In this document: in pieces, positions 6,347 to 7,253 of the stretch
Layout: the number at the start of each line of letters is the position of its first letter
Position numbering within the stretch: the first letter of the stretch is position 1
Assembly (NCBI GenBank): GCA_946480675.1
Contig: CAMLKS010000123.1
Coordinates: forward strand, 1-7,253
Source of the DNA: an uncultured Bacteroidota bacterium
GTDB lineage: Bacteria; Bacteroidota; Bacteroidia; Chitinophagales; Chitinophagaceae
Length of the DNA: 7,253 bases
Direction of reading: 5' to 3'
Notes under the pieces: generated by a model
Told to the model about the DNA's origin: nothing
Databases searched by the model: none
Seen by the model: only the letters and a program-made list of their open reading frames with translations
Translations under genes and position numbers: made by a program

Positions 6347-6396
6347 CTTTACATTGTTTTGCTCTTTAGCAATTGTGCGATGTGTAAGTAAAACAA

Positions 6397-6469
6397 GCGG
6401 GAGTAGCTCAGTCGGTAGAGCGACAGTCTTCCAAACTGTAGGTCGCGGGTTCGAATCTCGTCTCCCGCT
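6397..6469 (+). tRNA. tRNA-Gly (TCC)
   Basis: A 73-nt cloverleaf. The acceptor stem GCGGGAG pairs with CTCCCGC (6462-6468), with discriminator T. The anticodon stem is ACAGT/ACTGT with loop CTTCCAA and anticodon TCC at 6430-6432. The T arm GCGGG-TTCGAAT-CTCGT includes two G-U pairs. CCA is not encoded. It reads GGA and GGG. The 50-bp spacer before it holds only a weak 5-bp hairpin (6359-6372). Confidence 0.98.
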
Positions 6470-6478
6470 CTTATCAAA

Positions 6479-6550
<72 letters not shown>

Positions 6551-6588
6551 CTCATCTTTTTTCGTTTCCTTTTATTTTATTGTTTCTA

Positions 6589-6596
6589 TATGTTTG
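6589..6596 (+). promoter_or_regulatory. Candidate -7 box for the membrane protein gene
   Basis: TATGTTTG matches TAnnTTTG exactly and ends six bases before ATG 6603. A TTTC (6565-6568), one mismatch from TTTG, lies 20 bp upstream. This suggests that the gene has its own promoter and is not simply read through from the tRNA cluster. The transcript would be leaderless or nearly so. Confidence 0.45.
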
Positions 6597-6602
6597 CCTC
6601 GT

Positions 6603-7253
6603 ATGCAGGCAATTCGTCGTTTTCTATTGCGCGAACATAATTTAGTGTTCCTGTTTTGCATGGCCGTTATGACCGGGCCTGCTATTGCTATTCTATTCGC
6701 TTTCGATTTATCTCAAACCAAAGACTGCTATACCTATTTGGGCTTAGCTCAATTTGACTTTGATCAGAGCCCTGTGCGCAGATTCAGGGTAATCATTCCA
6801 TTTGCAGCTGCGGCACTCAACAAAGTATTCGGCGGTATCTTTTCAAAACTTGCCCCATCTTATTTCAAGGGGGACTTTGGCTTGCCATTTAGTTTTTTTC
6901 TGATAAACATTTCCCTGATGTCTTACTACGGGGTATTAATATACAGGTATTGTAAGGCATATGGGTTGTCAACTGTCATATCTATACTTGGTTTGCTGGT
7001 GATGCTTACCTGCAGATATACCTCATATACAGCAGCTTTGCCAATGGTTGATTCGTTGTTTTGCGTAATAGTGGCAATGGTATTACTGGGTATTAAGGAG
7101 CAGCGTACAGCCATGTTGATTACAGCTATATTTTTAGGCCCTTTTGCAAAAGAAGCATTCATTTTTATAGCTCCGCTGATCTTTTTCTACAGCCATATAG
7201 ATAAACGCAAGCTAATAGGTTATTTTCTGCTTTCAGGCATACTGGTGTTTACA
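6603..7253 (+). CDS. Polytopic membrane protein, possible GT-C-type glycosyltransferase (3' end beyond window)
   Basis: The frame is open from ATG 6603 to the right edge, 217 residues with no stop. A short basic N-terminus (MQAIRRFLLR) precedes TM1 (about 13-35). An outward loop holds D41 and Y43 in KDCYTYL, then PVRRFRVIIPF (57-67). More hydrophobic segments lie at about 94-114, 121-140, 148-165, 169-195 and from 203 onward. Within the fifth, GPFAKEAFIF (179-188) places Lys-Glu at a membrane boundary. The pattern of an acidic first loop, an Arg-Pro loop and a KE/RE motif before a hydrophobic stretch resembles GT-C lipid-linked-sugar glycosyltransferases and related membrane families. That is inference from layout, and I recognise no named family. 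In-frame ATGs at 6660 and 6669 would cut into TM1, so 6603 is preferred. It follows the tRNA cluster by 52 bp, where tuf would be expected. Confidence 0.78.
   Translation, partial: MQAIRRFLLREHNLVFLFCMAVMTGPAIAILFAFDLSQTKDCYTYLGLAQFDFDQSPVRRFRVIIPFAAAALNKVFGGIFSKLAPSYFKGDFGLPFSFFLINISLMSYYGVLIYRYCKAYGLSTVISILGLLVMLTCRYTSYTAALPMVDSLFCVIVAMVLLGIKEQRTAMLITAIFLGPFAKEAFIFIAPLIFFYSHIDKRKLIGYFLLSGILVFT

Noticed and set aside
6551..7253. Integrated element at the tRNA-Thr 3' end
   Set aside because: No integrase and no repeat of the tRNA 3' end is visible in the window, although the region beyond the edge is unseen.

Overview
The window looks like ordinary chromosomal DNA from a member of the Bacteroidota, most likely the Chitinophagales. 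Three things point there. Promoters fit the group's TTTG / TAnnTTTG pattern, and no gene has a clear Shine-Dalgarno sequence. The tRNA genes do not encode CCA. Two short lipoproteins carry an EGF-like module of a kind common in that group. The order and genus cannot be fixed from the sequence alone.

Layout, left to right. A minus-strand ABC-F ATPase of the Uup type (1-1711) runs off the left edge and lacks only its C-terminal end. A 132-bp divergent intergenic region carries a candidate promoter for each direction. The plus strand then encodes a complete three-gene proton-translocating NAD(P) transhydrogenase, pntAA-pntAB-pntB (1844-4818), closed by a strong intrinsic terminator. Two tandem paralogous lipoproteins follow (4881-5396 and 5430-6050). 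Each has a signal peptide, a lipobox, one six-cysteine EGF-like module and a beta-rich tail. Next is a four-gene tRNA cluster, Thr(TGT)-Tyr(GTA)-Gly(TCC)-Thr(GGT) (6168-6550), behind a textbook promoter. Last is the start of a polytopic membrane protein (6603 to the right edge) that resembles GT-C-type glycosyltransferases.

The three pnt genes make one inner-membrane machine that couples proton influx to hydride transfer from NADH to NADP+. The lipoproteins probably sit in the outer membrane, perhaps on the cell surface. The tRNA cluster has the same order and anticodons as the E. coli thrU-tyrU-glyT-thrT cluster upstream of tufB, but here no tuf gene follows.

I found no clear new multi-gene system. 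The most interesting signals are regulatory: three genes have a TAnnTTTG box ending only 4-6 nt before the ATG, which suggests leaderless or nearly leaderless mRNAs, and one of these boxes overlaps the U-tract of the preceding terminator. Also of note are a PntAB-His/PntB-Asn arrangement in the proton channel, the paired EGF lipoproteins, and the missing tuf gene.
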